NCBI GenBank assembly: GCA_047618565.1
Contig: JBLHKW010000028.1
Span: 1 to 39,016 of the forward strand
DNA from: JBLHKW01 sp047618565
GTDB taxonomy: Bacteria > Planctomycetota > UBA1135 > GCA-002686595
Length of the DNA: 39,016 nt
Direction: 5' to 3'
Part shown: positions 16,901-26,527 of the stretch, piece by piece
How the letters are laid out: each line of letters opens with the position of its first letter
How positions within the stretch are numbered: position 1 is the first letter of the stretch
Notes under the pieces: model-generated
Seen by the model: the letters and a program-made list of their open reading frames with translations, nothing else
Databases searched by the model: none
Told to the model about the DNA's origin: nothing
Translations under genes and position numbers: made by a program

Positions 16901-17793
16901 ACCAGCTCGACAAGCTGGGTCCTGTGAACACGGAGGCGGTGAGCGAACTCGACGAGGTCGGGGGCCGGCTCGAGTTCCTCGAGAAGCAATCCGCGGACCT
17001 GGCGAGCTCGCGTCGCAGTCTGGCCGAGACGATCCAGGCGATCGAGCAGGAGAGCAAGCGCCTGTTCGTCGAGACGTTCGAGGAGGTGCGTGGCAATTTC
17101 AAGCGCATCTTCCGCCAGCTGTTCGGCGGTGGTCGCGCTGACGTTCAGCTTGAGGATGGCGTCGATGTGCTCGACGCGGGCATCGAGATCGTCGCGCGTC
17201 CGCCCGGGCGCGAGATGCTCTCGATCGGACTGCTCTCCGGTGGGCAGCGCACGATGACGGCGTTGGCACTGCTGTTCGCCGTCTTTGAGGCCAGACCGAG
17301 TCCCTTCTGCGTGCTCGACGAGGTCGACGCGGCGCTCGACGATGCCAACATCGATCGCTTCCTGGGAATGCTCGAGACGTTCCGCGCGAACACCCAGTTC
17401 ATCATCGTTACCCATAACAAGGCGACCATGGCGGCCTGCGACACCCTCTACGGCATCACCATGCAGGTGAAGGGAGTCTCACGTCAGGTCTCCGTCGAGC
17501 TGGAACAGGTCGACGACATCGTGCCCGACACGGTCGGACGGGCCGTTGCGAAGGGCGGCCGTGCTGTCGACGCACCGGTCGCGGACGATGCTGCGGCATC
17601 CGTGGACGGCAGCGATGCCGAACCCGCCGAGGACGAAAATCTGGGGCAGGAGCCAGGGGTGGTCGTCAGAGTTGACGATCAGGCGGACGTGGATCAGGAC
17701 AGCGGCGAGCGCGTGCTCGAGATTCCGCGTCCGGAGCATGCCGTGCACGTTCCGCAGATGGCTACCGAGCCCGAGACCGGCAAACCCTCCTGA
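13939..17793 (+). CDS. smc: Chromosome partition protein SMC
   Basis: 1284 residues, about 100 longer than usual. SMC is the ATPase of bacterial condensin. N-terminal head: LFGFKSFAD and Walker A GPNGCGKSN (32-40). Then long heptad-rich coiled coils surround a flexible hinge from about 523 (SSGSLTGLVADHLDC) to about 690. C-terminal head: signature LSGGQ (1099-1103) and Walker B FCVLDEVDAALDDAN (from 1123, D1127-E1128). After about residue 1190 an unusual acidic, low-complexity tail of about 95 residues follows (many Asp, Glu, Ala, Val). The ATG at 13939 gives the conserved MRLKRLELFGFKSF opening; an in-frame upstream start would add 79 residues overlapping the previous gene and was rejected. 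ScpA and ScpB genes are not here. Confidence 0.96.
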   Translation: MRLKRLELFGFKSFADRTVLDFGQTSLTGIVGPNGCGKSNVVDSLRWALGETRPTSMRGSGMTDVIFKGSVSRPMLAMADVTLVLGNESGVIEGRGPEVSITRRLYKSGEGEYLIDGERVRLKDVKDMLFNTGLGSRGYSVLEQGKIDAVLSANPVQRRAIFEEAAGVSRYKQRRHEAELRLKRVEQDVTRLADVMGELRTRVRSLKIQAGKAERFIEARTSWTEERRRLFRHRLHVSSVELDVLRPRLEELQGSLDDLRGERDGLEAEMGERDRERSAVALDLDQLSREGARLAGEVRAMEERKSQLELRVGGWEESAAEEVARAEVLHNEVEAHQDDLTAMGAEAEQLRGDCAGAKGQADELGARGHDLGVQYKELRAEAAEQNNLVLAKLHERTAAQNRVRHLEESQAPARDRLEHATARSTGMEGAITEARTAVDEEQTSVQALRGQLEECEVLHARYGERLEASEHSVEGVRGEIAGQELERARLMSRIESLLDREREREGLDVGTRRVLESVEREGVPCSSGSLTGLVADHLDCDTRLARALDVILAERALALVVESPAVAGAIADWLAVEETGQVGLVVPMGLAHTDARALPLALEGAQGVEGRLIDGVHARAGSEELANYLLRDVVVVDSVERAMALVQDNPDWRFVTPAGQCVDAAGMVGGKRKVTQGAVGRRSSAAELEIELESVRKAILIAEDGLEGEIAERDGLRLRMTEINDRRGEMGRKLSSSEAQFASAQQRCADREAALAVSLQEREKAQTEIDELVRDLEASTHSSVAAAEAFERENTVLEEKDVDRHRFEEEREELMRDESRARVEVTRLTSELGAVDRRIEDQTRRVIEMGEEIERTASRAAEFGRSVQQGVADGQGIVEHVGRLDVDRGTVEGKLAELRATDKAAAERMEEVRGRTDDVRRELDTKGDQLGEGRLDQQRLELGREEVLQRAHEELQLSEQDLRADFDPETEVVDDVNALEARVQQLKNQLDKLGPVNTEAVSELDEVGGRLEFLEKQSADLASSRRSLAETIQAIEQESKRLFVETFEEVRGNFKRIFRQLFGGGRADVQLEDGVDVLDAGIEIVARPPGREMLSIGLLSGGQRTMTALALLFAVFEARPSPFCVLDEVDAALDDANIDRFLGMLETFRANTQFIIVTHNKATMAACDTLYGITMQVKGVSRQVSVELEQVDDIVPDTVGRAVAKGGRAVDAPVADDAAASVDGSDAEPAEDENLGQEPGVVVRVDDQADVDQDSGERVLEIPRPEHAVHVPQMATEPETGKPS

Positions 17794-17867
17794 GGGCAGG
17801 GTCCGACGCCAGAGAGCATCCTCGACGCGCATTGTCGAGCGGACGGACCCGTCGGGTTTGAGGACCC

Positions 17868-17891
17868 GGCCCTCAGGAAGCCCCGAGGGTC
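17868..17891. terminator. Stem-loop between convergent smc and M28 genes
   Basis: GGCCCTC (17868-17874) pairs with GAGGGTC (17885-17891), allowing one G-T wobble, around a 10-nt loop. It sits at the end of the 96-nt convergent spacer and overlaps the stop codon of the minus-strand gene. A second smaller stem, CGGGT/ACCCG, lies at 17853-17868. Position suggests a shared terminator; there is no T-run on either side. Confidence 0.3.
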
Positions 17892-18900
17892 AGGGGCGAT
17901 TCAGGGCCCAGGCTTCGAGCTTGGGCAGGCCCAGCAGGACGATGCGGCCGATGGCCTCAAGGCTGGCGGGCGAGCAATTGGCGAGGGTGTCCGCGGGCGT
18001 GTGCCAGAACCTGTTGCCGGGACCGAACTCGAGGTCGATCAGGTCGCAGCTGGGAATACCGACGCGCATGAACTGCAGGTGGTCGTCCTTGATCGGTTGC
18101 GCGAACGCGCCCACGTGCTGGCCCAGGCCATTGTCCCGCGCGGCCTGAAAGAAGAAGCCCAGCAGTGCACGGTCCGAGTTCGTGTCCTGGGTCAACTTCA
18201 GGTCACTGTCGCCGACCATGTCGAGCAGGACACATGCCTTGACGCGCGCGAGGTCCGGTCCGCGCATGAGCGTCTGGGCGTAATGGCGTGATCCGTAGGT
18301 GTTGTCTTCGCCGCGCCACACCGTACGCGTGGCCTCTTCGCCGTCCAGGAAAATGAGCCGGTAGGTCACGGCGTGCGGGGCGCTGGCAGCCAGGCCCCGG
18401 GCGAGCTCGAGCAGGACTGCGGTTCCGGAGCCGCCGTCGTTTGCACCCACGAACGGGTAGTCGAAGATCTTCGTGTCGATGTGCGTGCACAGGATCACGA
18501 TCGGAGCTGGGGCGCCGTCCCGCTCGCGGCCGGGGATGTCGGCGATCATGTTGGTCATGGAGCGCTTGCCCACGGGCGTCTCGACCTCGAAGTCCTGGCG
18601 CACCGGAGTCAGCTTGGCGGCACGCAGTTCGGCCTCGAGCGTGTCGATCAACTGTCCCAGGGCGGTCGAGCCCGCTGGCCGCGGCCCGAGGGCAACCATG
18701 GCCTCGAGATCCGACCAGGCGCGCTTCGTATCGAAGGCGATCGTCGCCCCGGGAGCGGTAGCCTCGTCGTCGTTGCCCATCCCCGAGCCGGTCTCGCAGC
18801 CCAGGGAGAGGCCGGCGCCAAGGGCCAGAATCCAGGTCGCTCGCCGGAGACGGTGCCGGAGGTGTGTTTGCGTTGTGTAGGCGGGCCGCGGTTCGATCAT
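17890..18900 (-). CDS. M28-family lipoprotein resembling glutaminyl-peptide cyclotransferase
   Basis: 336 residues from the ATG at 18900. The N-terminus has a basic stretch, a hydrophobic core (WILALGAGLSLGC) and Cys35 in a lipobox-like context, so it is probably a lipoprotein. Zinc-site motifs of the M28 fold are present: CTHIDTK, FVGANDGGSGTAVLLELARGL, LIFLDGEEA, LLDMVGDSDL, KDDHLQFMRVGIPSCDLID and FWHTPADT. The spacing, the DGEEAxxxW followed by NTYGSRHYA, and DDHxxFxRxGIP match bacterial glutaminyl cyclases better than aminopeptidases. Such enzymes cyclise N-terminal Gln to pyroglutamate; a peptidase role cannot be excluded. A longer start at 18990 would add 30 residues before the signal and was rejected. 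Divergent from prkA. Confidence 0.85.
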   Translation of the reverse strand: MIEPRPAYTTQTHLRHRLRRATWILALGAGLSLGCETGSGMGNDDEATAPGATIAFDTKRAWSDLEAMVALGPRPAGSTALGQLIDTLEAELRAAKLTPVRQDFEVETPVGKRSMTNMIADIPGRERDGAPAPIVILCTHIDTKIFDYPFVGANDGGSGTAVLLELARGLAASAPHAVTYRLIFLDGEEATRTVWRGEDNTYGSRHYAQTLMRGPDLARVKACVLLDMVGDSDLKLTQDTNSDRALLGFFFQAARDNGLGQHVGAFAQPIKDDHLQFMRVGIPSCDLIDLEFGPGNRFWHTPADTLANCSPASLEAIGRIVLLGLPKLEAWALNRP

Positions 18901-19125
18901 CGACTGGCTTGCGGGGCGTGGTTTGTGGGTTGAGGGGCCGTCTGGGCCCGGTGAGGGACAGTCTGGCACAAAACGGGCCCCCTGGCTCACCCCGCGTCGC
19001 CCCTTGGGGCACGATCTCTGCGCCCAGGTGCAGACGGCGTGACGGGAGCCGGCCCGCTACCCCGAGCCACCAATCCCGCTGGGGCTCCAGCTAGTTGCCC
19101 ATTCCTTCCGATCTCTAGGAGCCCC

Positions 19126-19148
19126 ATGTCCCCCGGCCCCAATGCCCC

Positions 19149-19152
<4 letters not shown>
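19126..19152 (+). promoter_or_regulatory. Eight-codon upstream ORF overlapping the prkA start
   Basis: AGGAG at 19117-19121 is followed by ATG at 19126, opening the peptide MSPGPNAP, whose TGA stop (19150-19152) overlaps the prkA ATG (19149-19151) as ATGA. prkA has no Shine-Dalgarno of its own, while this short frame has a fair one. It is out of frame with prkA. Translation of prkA may therefore depend on ribosomes finishing this leader. The peptide ends in Pro just before the stop, a slow context for termination. Function is inferred. Confidence 0.4.
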
Positions 19153-21191
<2,039 letters not shown>

Positions 21192-21201
21192 TCCGCAGCG
21201 C

Positions 21202-22320
21202 ATGGGTTCCGAGGTCTATCGCATGGAGCGCGATCGTGCGCGCTTTCGCGACATCGTGCGCGGACGCCTGCGAGAGGATCTGCGGCGCTACCTGTCTACC
21301 TCGGAGCTGCTCGGGCGTCAGGGTCAGAAGACCATCTCGATTCCCGTGCCGCAGATCGAGCTGCCGCGCTTTCGCTACGGCAGCAACGCTGGCAAGGGGG
21401 TCGGCCAGGGGCCCGGCGAGGACGGCGCCGCGGTGGAGGGCGAGGGCAACGCCGGCGAGGGCGCTGGAGCTGCGGGGGATCAGGAGGGCAAGCATGTGCT
21501 GGAGGTCGAGGTCGATCTGCAGGAGCTGGCGGAGATGCTCGGGGATGAGCTCGAGCTGCCCAGGATCCAGCCGCGCGGCTCGAAGCAGCTGACCGCCGAG
21601 GGCGGGCGCTACACGGGTATCCGCGCAGCGGGTCCGCGCTCTCTGCGTCACTTCCGGAGGACCTTCCGGCGTGCCCTGACGCGCACCATCGCCGCCGGAG
21701 ACTGGGACCCTTCCGATCCGCGCGTGGTCCCGATCCGCGATGACGAACGCTACCGCGCGCGGCGCACCTCTCCGCAGCCGGAGTCATCCGCTGTCATCTT
21801 CCACATGATGGACGTCTCTGGCTCGATGGGACGCGAGCAGAAGGACATCGTGCGCATCAAGGCCTTCTGGATCGACACCTGGTTGCGCAGTCAGTACAAG
21901 CACATCGAGGTGGTCTACATCGTGCACGACGCCGTGGCCAAGATCGTGGATCAGGACGCCTTCTTCCACCTGCGTGAGTCCGGCGGCACGAAGATCTCCT
22001 CGGCCTACGACCTGTGCCTGAAACTCGTGCGTGAGAAGTACCGACCGGAGAACTGGAACATCTACCCGTTCCACTACTCCGACGGGGACAACTGGTCGGC
22101 GCGCGACACCGAGCGCTGCGTGACCCTCTTGCGCGACGAGATTCTGCCCAAGGTCAACCAGTTCTGCTACGGCCAGGTCAAGAGCGCCTATGGCTCTGGT
22201 CAGTTCAAGAAGGACCTGGAGGCGGCCCTGCCGGGCATCGACGAGTTGCTGCTGTCGAGCATCAACAGTCGCGACGAGATTCCGGACTCTATCCGTTCCT
22301 TCCTCGGCAAGGGGCGCTGA
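21202..22320 (+). CDS. yeaH: DUF444 / YeaH family von Willebrand A-type protein
   Basis: 372 residues. The N-terminal part is basic (RDRARFRDIVRGRLREDLRRYL), followed by a low-complexity Gly/Ala/Glu linker (about 70-105). The C-terminal half is a VWA-like domain: DVSGSM (204-209, the DxSxS metal site), SGGTKISSAY and HYSDGDNW. The DUF444 hallmark KAFWIDTWLRSQYKHIEVVYIVHD is present in order. YeaH is the constant partner of PrkA and SpoVR; its biochemical role is not established. The ATG at 21202 is preferred to an in-frame start inside prkA (21145) and to ATG 21223. The SpoVR gene begins one base after its stop. Confidence 0.94.
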   Translation: MGSEVYRMERDRARFRDIVRGRLREDLRRYLSTSELLGRQGQKTISIPVPQIELPRFRYGSNAGKGVGQGPGEDGAAVEGEGNAGEGAGAAGDQEGKHVLEVEVDLQELAEMLGDELELPRIQPRGSKQLTAEGGRYTGIRAAGPRSLRHFRRTFRRALTRTIAAGDWDPSDPRVVPIRDDERYRARRTSPQPESSAVIFHMMDVSGSMGREQKDIVRIKAFWIDTWLRSQYKHIEVVYIVHDAVAKIVDQDAFFHLRESGGTKISSAYDLCLKLVREKYRPENWNIYPFHYSDGDNWSARDTERCVTLLRDEILPKVNQFCYGQVKSAYGSGQFKKDLEAALPGIDELLLSSINSRDEIPDSIRSFLGKGR

Positions 22321-22321
22321 G

Positions 22322-23734
22322 GTGGTCTCCGGCTCCCTGAGTCCGGCGCTCTTCGAGCACGCGCGCAAGATCGAATCCGTGGCGCGCGACCACGGGCTCG
22401 ATTTCTTCGAGGTCGTCTTCGAGATGCTGGCTGCGAGCGATGTGAACGCGATCGCAGCCTACGGTGGGTTTCCCGAGCGTCACCCCTCCTGGCGTTTCGG
22501 GATGGACTACGAGCGCCTGCAGAAGGGCTACAGCTACGGGCTCTCGAAGATCTACGAGCTTGTGATCAACAACGATCCGACCTACGCCTACCTGGTGCGG
22601 TCGAACTCGCTGATGGAGCAGAAGCTGGTCATGGCGCACGTCATGGGGCACGCGGACTTCTTCAAGCACAACGTGTGGTTCGGACCCACGGAGCGCCACA
22701 TGATCGAGGTCATGGGACGGCATGCGGAGCGCGTGCGGGCGGTGATCGATGTGCATGGACACGATCGCGTCGAGAGCTTCATGGATTCTGTGCTCTCGCT
22801 GGACACGCTGGTAGACCCCTACCTTCCACTGCGGGAGCATTCGCAGGCACACGGCAGTGCGCAGTCACCCGTCGGGCATGTCGAGCGGGCTCGATTGTCG
22901 CTGGATCGCGTGCTGGCGTCCTTTGCGGCGGACGAGATCGCCACTCCGTGCGAGGAGCCGCGCGCCGCGCTGCCGACCTATGACGTACTGGGTTTCCTGA
23001 TGGAGCACGCACCGCTCGAGCGCTGGCAGCAGGATGTGATCCGCATGACGCGCGAGGAGGCCTACTACTTCCTTCCGCAGCGCATGACGAAGATCATCAA
23101 TGAAGGCTGGGCCTCGTTCTGGCATAGCCGCATCCTGACGGGCGGCATGCTGGAGGCCTCCGAGATCGTGGAGTTTGCCGATTGCCACTCCGGGGCGACG
23201 GCCACCGGTCCCGGACAGCTGAACCCGTACAAGCTTGGTATCGAGCTGTTCCGGCACGCGGAGCAGCAAGGGCGTGACATCTTCCAGCTACGGCGCGTGC
23301 ACAACGACGTGAGCTTCATCGATCAGGTTGTGGACGCGGAGTTCGCGGCCCGGAATCAGCTCTTCGTCTACGAGCGTAATCCGCGCACCGGTCGGACCGA
23401 GGTTTCGCAGCGCGACTGGCGCGCGGTCAAGGAGCAGCTGCTGCGCGAACTGGCCTGGTGCGGCTCGCCCCAGATCCAGCTGGTGGACGACGACGAGAAC
23501 GGCGCCGGGGAATTGCTGCTCGTGCACCGGCACGAGGGGCGCGACCTGGAGCTGAGCGAGGCGGGGGAGATGCTGCAGCAGCTCGCCGGGCTCTGGGGAC
23601 GACCCGTGCATCTGCTGACCCTCGAGGAGCGGCAGGGGCGGCGTTTGACCTGTACGCCCGAGGGTGTTCAGGTCGTCGACTCCACGCGTGCCATCGATCT
23701 GTGCGGTGGCGAGCGGTCCGCGCAGGCGGGCTGA
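22322..23734 (+). CDS. spoVR: SpoVR family protein
   Basis: 470 residues, close to the family size. Highly conserved SpoVR blocks are visible: YGGFPERHPSWRFGMDYERL, YSYGLSKIYELVINNDPTYA, HVMGHADFFKHNVWF, the EAYYFLPQRMTKIINEGWAS segment and LNPYKLGIELFR. SpoVR (YcgB in E. coli) is needed for spore cortex formation in Bacillus, but in non-sporulating bacteria it accompanies PrkA and YeaH in starvation responses; its molecular activity is unknown. The start is GTG at 22322, one base after the yeaH stop, which fits coupling. Upstream in-frame codons are inside yeaH and unconserved. Confidence 0.95.
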   Translation: MVSGSLSPALFEHARKIESVARDHGLDFFEVVFEMLAASDVNAIAAYGGFPERHPSWRFGMDYERLQKGYSYGLSKIYELVINNDPTYAYLVRSNSLMEQKLVMAHVMGHADFFKHNVWFGPTERHMIEVMGRHAERVRAVIDVHGHDRVESFMDSVLSLDTLVDPYLPLREHSQAHGSAQSPVGHVERARLSLDRVLASFAADEIATPCEEPRAALPTYDVLGFLMEHAPLERWQQDVIRMTREEAYYFLPQRMTKIINEGWASFWHSRILTGGMLEASEIVEFADCHSGATATGPGQLNPYKLGIELFRHAEQQGRDIFQLRRVHNDVSFIDQVVDAEFAARNQLFVYERNPRTGRTEVSQRDWRAVKEQLLRELAWCGSPQIQLVDDDENGAGELLLVHRHEGRDLELSEAGEMLQQLAGLWGRPVHLLTLEERQGRRLTCTPEGVQVVDSTRAIDLCGGERSAQAG

Positions 23735-23796
23735 GCGCTGGTCTGGTCTGGAATCGCGACCGTCAGTCGCTACGCTCGGGCCAAGGAGAACGAGCC

Positions 23797-24342
23797 ATGG
23801 CACCCCGAGTTCGAACCAGACCCAAGAGCGAAGAAGCACCCGAGTACTTTCGGGCCTACACGAGCCTCGTGCCCGACGGAGATATCGTCGAGCTGCTACG
23901 TGATCAGGGCAGGGAGAGCGCGCAGCTTCTGGCGGGAGTCTCCGAGGAGCAGGCTGCCCAGCGCTACGCGCCCGGGAAGTGGAGTCTCAAGGAGGTCGTC
24001 GGCCATCTGACCGACATGGAGTGGACCTTTACCTACAGGGCGATGCGCTTCGCGCGCGGCGATGACACGCCCCTGTCGGATGTGGATCAGGACCGACTGA
24101 TCGCGGGGGCGCAGTTCGAGGAGCGCAGCCTGCGTAGTCTGGCGCTCGAACTGGCCCAGGTGCGGGCAGCCAGCACCACGCTGTTCGAGAGCCTGAGCGA
24201 CGAGGCCCTGATGCGGGTGGGGACTGCGTCCGGGCGACAGTTCACGGTGCGCAGCATGCTGTACGTCACCGCGGGCCACGAGCTGCACCACATGCGCGTG
24301 CTGCGCGAGCGCTATCTCCATCAAGGCGATGTCGAACAGTAA
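23797..24342 (+). CDS. DinB-superfamily metal-binding four-helix protein
   Basis: 181 residues. It has the DinB_2-type pattern: GKWSLKEVVGHLTDMEWTF (first His ligand), RFARGDDTPLSDVDQD, and AGHELHHMRVLRERYL near the end (the remaining His ligands). The fold is a four-helix bundle that binds a divalent metal; many members are thiol transferases (bacillithiol or mycothiol dependent) but most are uncharacterised. A good Shine-Dalgarno AAGGAG (23783-23788) sits 8 nt before the ATG at 23797, so this start is well supported. 62 nt separate it from spoVR. Confidence 0.88.
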   Translation: MAPRVRTRPKSEEAPEYFRAYTSLVPDGDIVELLRDQGRESAQLLAGVSEEQAAQRYAPGKWSLKEVVGHLTDMEWTFTYRAMRFARGDDTPLSDVDQDRLIAGAQFEERSLRSLALELAQVRAASTTLFESLSDEALMRVGTASGRQFTVRSMLYVTAGHELHHMRVLRERYLHQGDVEQ

Positions 24343-24652
24343 GGCGATGACGAAGCCCGCTGCGCCGGACTGGTCCGTCTATCTGATCCGCTGCGGCGAC
24401 GGATCGCTGTATACCGGCATCGCGACGGATGTCGCGCGCCGACTGGAGCAGCACACCGCGAGCGACGGAAAAGGGGCCAAGTACCTGCGCGGACGGGGTC
24501 CACTCGAGGTCGTCCTGCAGCATGCTGTCGGCGGGCGCGGTCTCGCCTTGCGGGTGGAGGGGCGTATCAAGAAGCTCCCCAGGGCCGAGAAGGAGCTGCT
24601 GGTAGCCGGCACTCGGGGCGTCGAGCCCATCGTCGCGAGCGCGCGCGACTGA
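24329..24652 (+). CDS. GIY-YIG domain protein, YhbQ/UPF0213-like
   Basis: 107 residues. A single GIY-YIG nuclease-type domain: WSVYLIRCGDGSLYTGIATDVARRLEQH, with VYL and YTG in the GIY-YIG positions and the conserved Arg, then KGAKYLRGRGPLEVV and a C-terminal EGRIKKL helix with the Glu. Small stand-alone members are thought to act on DNA, with loosely defined roles in repair. The start at 24329 overlaps dinB by 14 nt; a second in-frame ATG at 24347 is equally possible, because both sit in an identical AAGGCGATG context. Probably co-transcribed with the DinB-like gene. Confidence 0.85.
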   Translation: MSNSKAMTKPAAPDWSVYLIRCGDGSLYTGIATDVARRLEQHTASDGKGAKYLRGRGPLEVVLQHAVGGRGLALRVEGRIKKLPRAEKELLVAGTRGVEPIVASARD

Positions 24653-24674
24653 TCCCGCGCGCCGGGCGCATCGC

Positions 24675-26339
24675 TCACTCCAGACGCGGGCCTGCAACGA
24701 CGAAGACGCGGCCCGTGCGCGGGCCACGGACGGCACTCCATGCGGAGGTGAGCAGGTAGTCCGCCGCACCGTCGCCATCGACGTCCCCCAGGCCGACCGC
24801 ATCGAAGCCCAGGGTGTCGCCGGCCTGCAGCGAAGTCCAGGCGCTGAGCAGGGAGCCGTCCTTGCCGGAGTGCAGGTAGACCTTGCCTCCGGAAGGGGCG
24901 CCACTCGAGTGCTGCCACGCACCGATGGCGAGATCCGCGCTGCCGTCGCCATTCACATCGCCGCAGACCGCGGCCGAGGTGCCGAAGCCCTCGCCGGCGA
25001 CCTGTCCCGTGATCGTGAGAAGCCTGTCTCCGTTGGCGCCCGAATGCACGTAGACGCGACCCGTCGCAGGCCCCTTCGCCGCGTTGTTCCAGTCCGATGC
25101 GTACAGGTCGGGGGTGCCGTCCCCATCCACATCGCCGAGCACCGTCGCGAAGTACTGGCCGAGGTTGGTTCCGGTCTCGTCGGGATCGATCGTGAAGTGC
25201 AGCTCCGCGCCGTCCTCGTCGCATCGGTAGACCAGGGCTCGCCCGCCGCCGCTGGTGCCCATGGCGCCGACGATCAGCAGGTTGTGGTCGCCGCTGTGGG
25301 TCGCATCGGCCGAGCTGCCAAACAGGTCGCCCGCCGCCGGTCCATCGATCTGGAACATCAGACCGGCGTCCTTGCCCGAGTACACGTAGACGCGCCCGGA
25401 GTCCTGCCCCTCGGCGTCCGCGCGCATGGCGCTCACGACGAGCTCGTCGCAGCCGTCTCCGTTCAGGTCCTGGATACCGCACACCTTCGTGCCAAAGCCG
25501 TCGCCCATCTCGCTGGCGGTCACTTCGAAGAGGATCGATCCGTCGCGGCCGGATGCGACGATGGCGTGTCCCGGTGCTCCTGCGGGCGCCGGAGCGCCGG
25601 CCAGCACGTCCGGAGTTCCGTCCCCGTTGATGTCGACCTCACCTGCCACCGACATGCCCAGGTTCCAGCCCGAGCGGCCGTCGAGGGTGAAGAGTAGCTC
25701 GCCGCTCTTCGCGCTGTACACGTACACGCGGCCCTTGCCGCCCGCGTAGGTCGGTGAAGTCGATGCGAAATCGGTGACGCCATCTCCATCCAGGTCGCCC
25801 ACCGGCCGGGCTACCCAGCCGAACTGGTCGCCGGGAGCCTCGCCGATGAATGTGTGCAGGATGCGCGGCTCCTCCGCGAACGCCGCGGCCCCCTCGAGCA
25901 GGGGGGGGATCAGGGCGAGCAGGCGTGGGTCCTTGCGCAACTCCTCCAGCTCCGGCACTTGCGTCAGCAGCGGGCGATCCTGGAAGCCCGCCGCGACGGC
26001 TTTCTCGATACGGGCCCGGGCTGTCTCGAAATCACCGAGCTGTGCGTACATGCAGCCCGCAAAGAAGCCCGCTCGCCCGGCGAGGGTCTGGGTCTCGGAG
26101 GCGCGCTCGAACCCCTCGAGAGCTTCGTCGAAGCGCTCCTGCGCGCGCAGCGCCTGGCCCAGCAGCATCCAGGCCGCGTCGTTGCTGTCGTCCCCATCCA
26201 CGATCTCGCGCAGCAGCTCTTCAGCGTCCTCGAAGGCACCGGATCGCAGCAGCGCGCGCCCCCCGGCGAGGTCGGGGGTGGATGTGTTCTGAGCGTGGCC
26301 CAGAAGGCCGAGCGCGACGGTCAGTAGCAGGGGGGTCAT
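24675..26339 (-). CDS. Secreted TPR plus FG-GAP beta-propeller protein
   Basis: 554 residues. Signal peptide at 1-16 (MTPLLLTVALGLLGHA). Residues about 24-130 look like TPR helices (ALLRSGAFEDAEELLREI, AAWMLLGQALRAQERFDEAL). From about 165 come seven FG-GAP-like repeats, six with the calcium-loop pattern DxDGDG or DxNGDG (DLDGDGVTD, DINGDGTPD, DLNGDGCDE, DVDGDGTPD, DVNGDGSAD, DVDGDGAAD) and a degenerate fourth, as for a seven-bladed integrin-alpha-like propeller. Repeat partners such as GRVYVYSGKDG recur. It is likely periplasmic or extracellular, binding protein or glycan; no enzyme motif is seen. The ATG at 26339 has AGGAA 8 nt upstream (minus strand). Divergent from the sulfatase. Confidence 0.92.
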   Translation of the reverse strand: MTPLLLTVALGLLGHAQNTSTPDLAGGRALLRSGAFEDAEELLREIVDGDDSNDAAWMLLGQALRAQERFDEALEGFERASETQTLAGRAGFFAGCMYAQLGDFETARARIEKAVAAGFQDRPLLTQVPELEELRKDPRLLALIPPLLEGAAAFAEEPRILHTFIGEAPGDQFGWVARPVGDLDGDGVTDFASTSPTYAGGKGRVYVYSAKSGELLFTLDGRSGWNLGMSVAGEVDINGDGTPDVLAGAPAPAGAPGHAIVASGRDGSILFEVTASEMGDGFGTKVCGIQDLNGDGCDELVVSAMRADAEGQDSGRVYVYSGKDAGLMFQIDGPAAGDLFGSSADATHSGDHNLLIVGAMGTSGGGRALVYRCDEDGAELHFTIDPDETGTNLGQYFATVLGDVDGDGTPDLYASDWNNAAKGPATGRVYVHSGANGDRLLTITGQVAGEGFGTSAAVCGDVNGDGSADLAIGAWQHSSGAPSGGKVYLHSGKDGSLLSAWTSLQAGDTLGFDAVGLGDVDGDGAADYLLTSAWSAVRGPRTGRVFVVAGPRLE

Positions 26340-26473
26340 CGGGTGCGTTCCTGGGGATGGGGTGATTCGCTGCCAAGTCTATGGGGCATACCCGTTTCGG
26401 CGTCCGCTTCTTCCGACTTTGCATGGGCCCTACGTGAGCGCTCTCGCCTGTGCTGTCGCTGCTCGAGTTCTTG

Positions 26474-26479
26474 TACAAT
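26474..26479 (+). promoter_or_regulatory. Possible -10 element before the sulfatase gene
   Basis: TACAAT stands in an AT-richer patch of the 188-nt divergent spacer, about 49 nt before the sulfatase ATG. The hexamer 17 nt upstream (TGCTGT, 26451-26456) is a poor -35. A promoter is plausible here but weakly supported. Confidence 0.22.
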
Positions 26480-26527
26480 CCACTAACCTGGGCGCAGCCG
26501 TCGGTGCCCGTAGCCCTCGCCCACGAG

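Noticed and set aside
13315..17415. Long minus-strand open frames of 630-670 codons opposite smc and the ATP-cone gene
   Set aside because: High GC with third-position bias leaves antisense frames open. They lack family motifs, and the plus-strand genes explain the sequence fully.
19080..19099. Sigma-54 promoter (GGGG then TTGC) before prkA
   Set aside because: The GG and GC elements are not at the required 10-base spacing; shifting either leaves the -24 element unmatched.
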